This document shows positions 4,941 through 6,493 of a stretch of DNA of 6,493 nt, one piece after another; positions within the stretch are counted from its first letter, which is position 1, and every line of letters begins with the position of its first letter. The notes beneath the pieces were generated by a model. That model had not been told where the DNA came from. It worked only from the letters and a program-made list of their open reading frames with translations, and did not search any database. A program made the position numbers and the translations under genes. The stretch is from an uncultured Coriobacteriales bacterium (lineage in GTDB: Bacteria > Actinomycetota > Coriobacteriia > Coriobacteriales > Atopobiaceae), in the NCBI GenBank assembly GCA_946530775.1, contig CAMNAH010000069.1, positions 1 through 6,493 on the forward strand, written 5' to 3'.

Positions 4941-6493
4941 TTAACCAACTTTGTCGAATCTGAGCGCCACAAGGGCCACATCGTCCTCCAGACGCTGGCA
5001 GGTGAAGGCATCGAGACGTGCGAGCAGGCGATCGAGCAGGCCGTTGAACCCGCACGGAACCTCTGCGAGCACCGCATCGGCAAGCCCGTCCTCGCCGAAG
5101 AACGCCCCCTCGGGACTGCGCGCCTCGGTTGTGCCGTCGGTATAGAGCAAGAGCAGGTCGCCCTTGGAGATGGGCTGGACGCCATCGCGATAGTCCATAT
5201 CGGCGAACGCGCCCACGACGCCCGACTGCACGCCGAGGGTTGAGAGCTCGCCCGCGCTCACGAAGACCGCAGGCGGATGCCCTGCCGAGCAATAGGTGAG
5301 CGTGCCGGCAGCGAGGTCGATGATGCCCACGAAGAGCGTGGCGAACGTCTCGATGCGCGAGAAGCCCATGAGGAAGTCGTTCAGGGTACGCACCATGCGC
5401 GAAGGCGAGAGGCCCTCCCATGCATAGGCGCCGAGCGCGGTGCGGACGGCGGCGCTCACGGATGCAGCCTCCACGCCCTTGCCCGAGACGTCGCCCATGA
5501 TGACGCAGGCGCGCCGCTCGGGAAGGCGGATGAGGTCGTAGAAGTCGCCGCCCACGAGCGCAGACGCCGTGGCGGACGAGTAGATGCCCCGCGCCGAGAT
5601 GCCCTCGACGGTCTGGAGCTCGCTCTTCATGCCGCTCATGAGCGCCTGGGCGATGCGCTTATCCTGCTCGCGTGCCTCCTCGCCGAGCGCGATCTCGCGC
5701 GAATCCTGGGCAAGGCGCAGCAGGAAGGCCGTCTCGTCAGCATCGAAGGGCTCGGCGCCCAGCGGGCGGAGCACCATGAATGAGCGCCGCTCCCCCGCGA
5801 TCTCGCCCATGTCGACGAGCGCGCCGATGGCAGGCTCGCCCTGATCGGAGAGCCACCTCCCCAGATCGGACTCCTCCTCCACGGACACGAGCGCCACGCC
5901 CTCCTGGCGGTGCCCCTCGGTGAGCGCATCGAGCGACGCCGGGATGGCGCGCAGGTCGTTTCCGGGAAGCTCGAGCACCGCATGATGCTGGTGGCTGTTC
6001 TCGCGGATGGGCAGCAGATGCGCTGTGAGGCCGTCTGCCGCCCGCTCCCATATCTCCTCGAGGTTCTCAACGGCCCCGAGGTTATCGCCCGCCGTAACGG
6101 CCATGAGCTGCTCGCGGAGCTCGCTGCCCAGCTGCTGGAGCGCACCGGCCCGCTTGGCGCGCATGGCCGTGAAGGCACCCATGAGCTGGACGCCCAGATA
6201 GCGCGCTATGGAGTCGAGCAGAAGGGCGTCGTCCTCGAGCATGGCATGCGCGCGGCGCCACCCCACCTCGATGATCGAGATGACATGCCCGCCGAACCAC
6301 ACCGGCACGCAGACGAACGACGCGAACGGCGGCAGCAGCGCCGCCTCTATGGAGAAGGTCTCGTGGGTGTCCTCGCGCATGACCTCGCGCTCGAGCAGGG
6401 CGCCGGAGCGCAGGGCATCGGCGGACGGCGGGAGGAGCCTGAGGCGCAGCGCGTGTCCCTCGCGGGCGGCGAGCGTCTCGATGGAGCGGCCGA
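4941..6493 (-). CDS. GAF-sensor PP2C/SpoIIE-type serine phosphatase, 5' end missing
   Basis: The frame stays open to the right window edge; the Met at 6380 is internal, since coding continues at least 37 codons before it through a GAF-like region. Residues here count from that Met. About 15-70 finish a GAF domain (VCVPVWFGGHVISIIEVG, then an LxxIAxxLG helix). About 75-235 look like a second, diverged GAF or linker with a helical stretch leading into the catalytic domain. From about 260 it is a PPM phosphatase of the RsbU/SpoIIE group with all metal-site motifs: GGDFYD (277-282), MGDVSGKG (295-302), AGHPPA (366-371), YTDGTTEA (413-420) and LEDDVAL (464-470). Such enzymes remove phosphate from STAS serines when the sensor is triggered. 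Its probable substrate is the fusion protein encoded next. No membrane segment is seen in the visible part. Confidence 0.92.
   Translation of the reverse strand, partial: GRSIETLAAREGHALRLRLLPPSADALRSGALLEREVMREDTHETFSIEAALLPPFASFVCVPVWFGGHVISIIEVGWRRAHAMLEDDALLLDSIARYLGVQLMGAFTAMRAKRAGALQQLGSELREQLMAVTAGDNLGAVENLEEIWERAADGLTAHLLPIRENSHQHHAVLELPGNDLRAIPASLDALTEGHRQEGVALVSVEEESDLGRWLSDQGEPAIGALVDMGEIAGERRSFMVLRPLGAEPFDADETAFLLRLAQDSREIALGEEAREQDKRIAQALMSGMKSELQTVEGISARGIYSSATASALVGGDFYDLIRLPERRACVIMGDVSGKGVEAASVSAAVRTALGAYAWEGLSPSRMVRTLNDFLMGFSRIETFATLFVGIIDLAAGTLTYCSAGHPPAVFVSAGELSTLGVQSGVVGAFADMDYRDGVQPISKGDLLLLYTDGTTEARSPEGAFFGEDGLADAVLAEVPCGFNGLLDRLLARLDAFTCQRLEDDVALVALRFDKVG

Overview
The window looks like high-GC actinobacterial DNA with tightly packed genes. 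A Coriobacteriia host (Collinsella/Olsenella type) is my best guess, based on the GC-rich codon use, CCA-encoding tRNA genes, the cysteine desulfurase–MnmA pair, and a glycosidase-like C-terminus at the left edge. This is inference only, because no taxonomic marker gene is present.

Left part (1-1354, plus strand). The first 102 bases are the end of a gene, probably a family 3 glycoside hydrolase. A 499-base stretch without a gene follows. It holds two nearly identical 44-bp hairpin elements (107-150 and 444-487) on either side of a cluster of six degenerate ~27-bp repeats (199-383), one of them inverted. Next is an alpha/beta-hydrolase gene (602-1354) with a good Shine-Dalgarno sequence and an intact G-x-S-x-G motif.

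Middle part (1433-3854, minus strand). tRNA-Val(GAC) has its own near-consensus promoter and a strong intrinsic terminator. It lies downstream of a two-gene operon of a cysteine desulfurase and mnmA, joined by a one-base TGATG stop/start overlap. The desulfurase would take sulfur from cysteine as a persulfide, and MnmA would use it to make 2-thiouridine at the wobble position of tRNAs. Two tRNA genes, Gly(GCC) and Cys(GCA), run divergently on the plus strand (3930-4119) from a promoter in the gap, and end at a strong terminator.

Right part (4189-6493, minus strand). A two-gene signalling module. The upstream gene, cut by the window end, encodes a GAF-type sensor joined to a PP2C/SpoIIE-type serine phosphatase. 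Twenty-nine bases downstream is a 240-aa protein that fuses a STAS (anti-anti-sigma-like) domain, with its phosphorylatable Ser, to a GHKL/RsbW-like serine-kinase ATPase domain. The three activities of a partner-switching circuit, normally in three proteins, are thus packed into two genes. No sigma factor is visible in the window. This fusion and the hairpin-flanked repeat cluster are the two points most worth following up.
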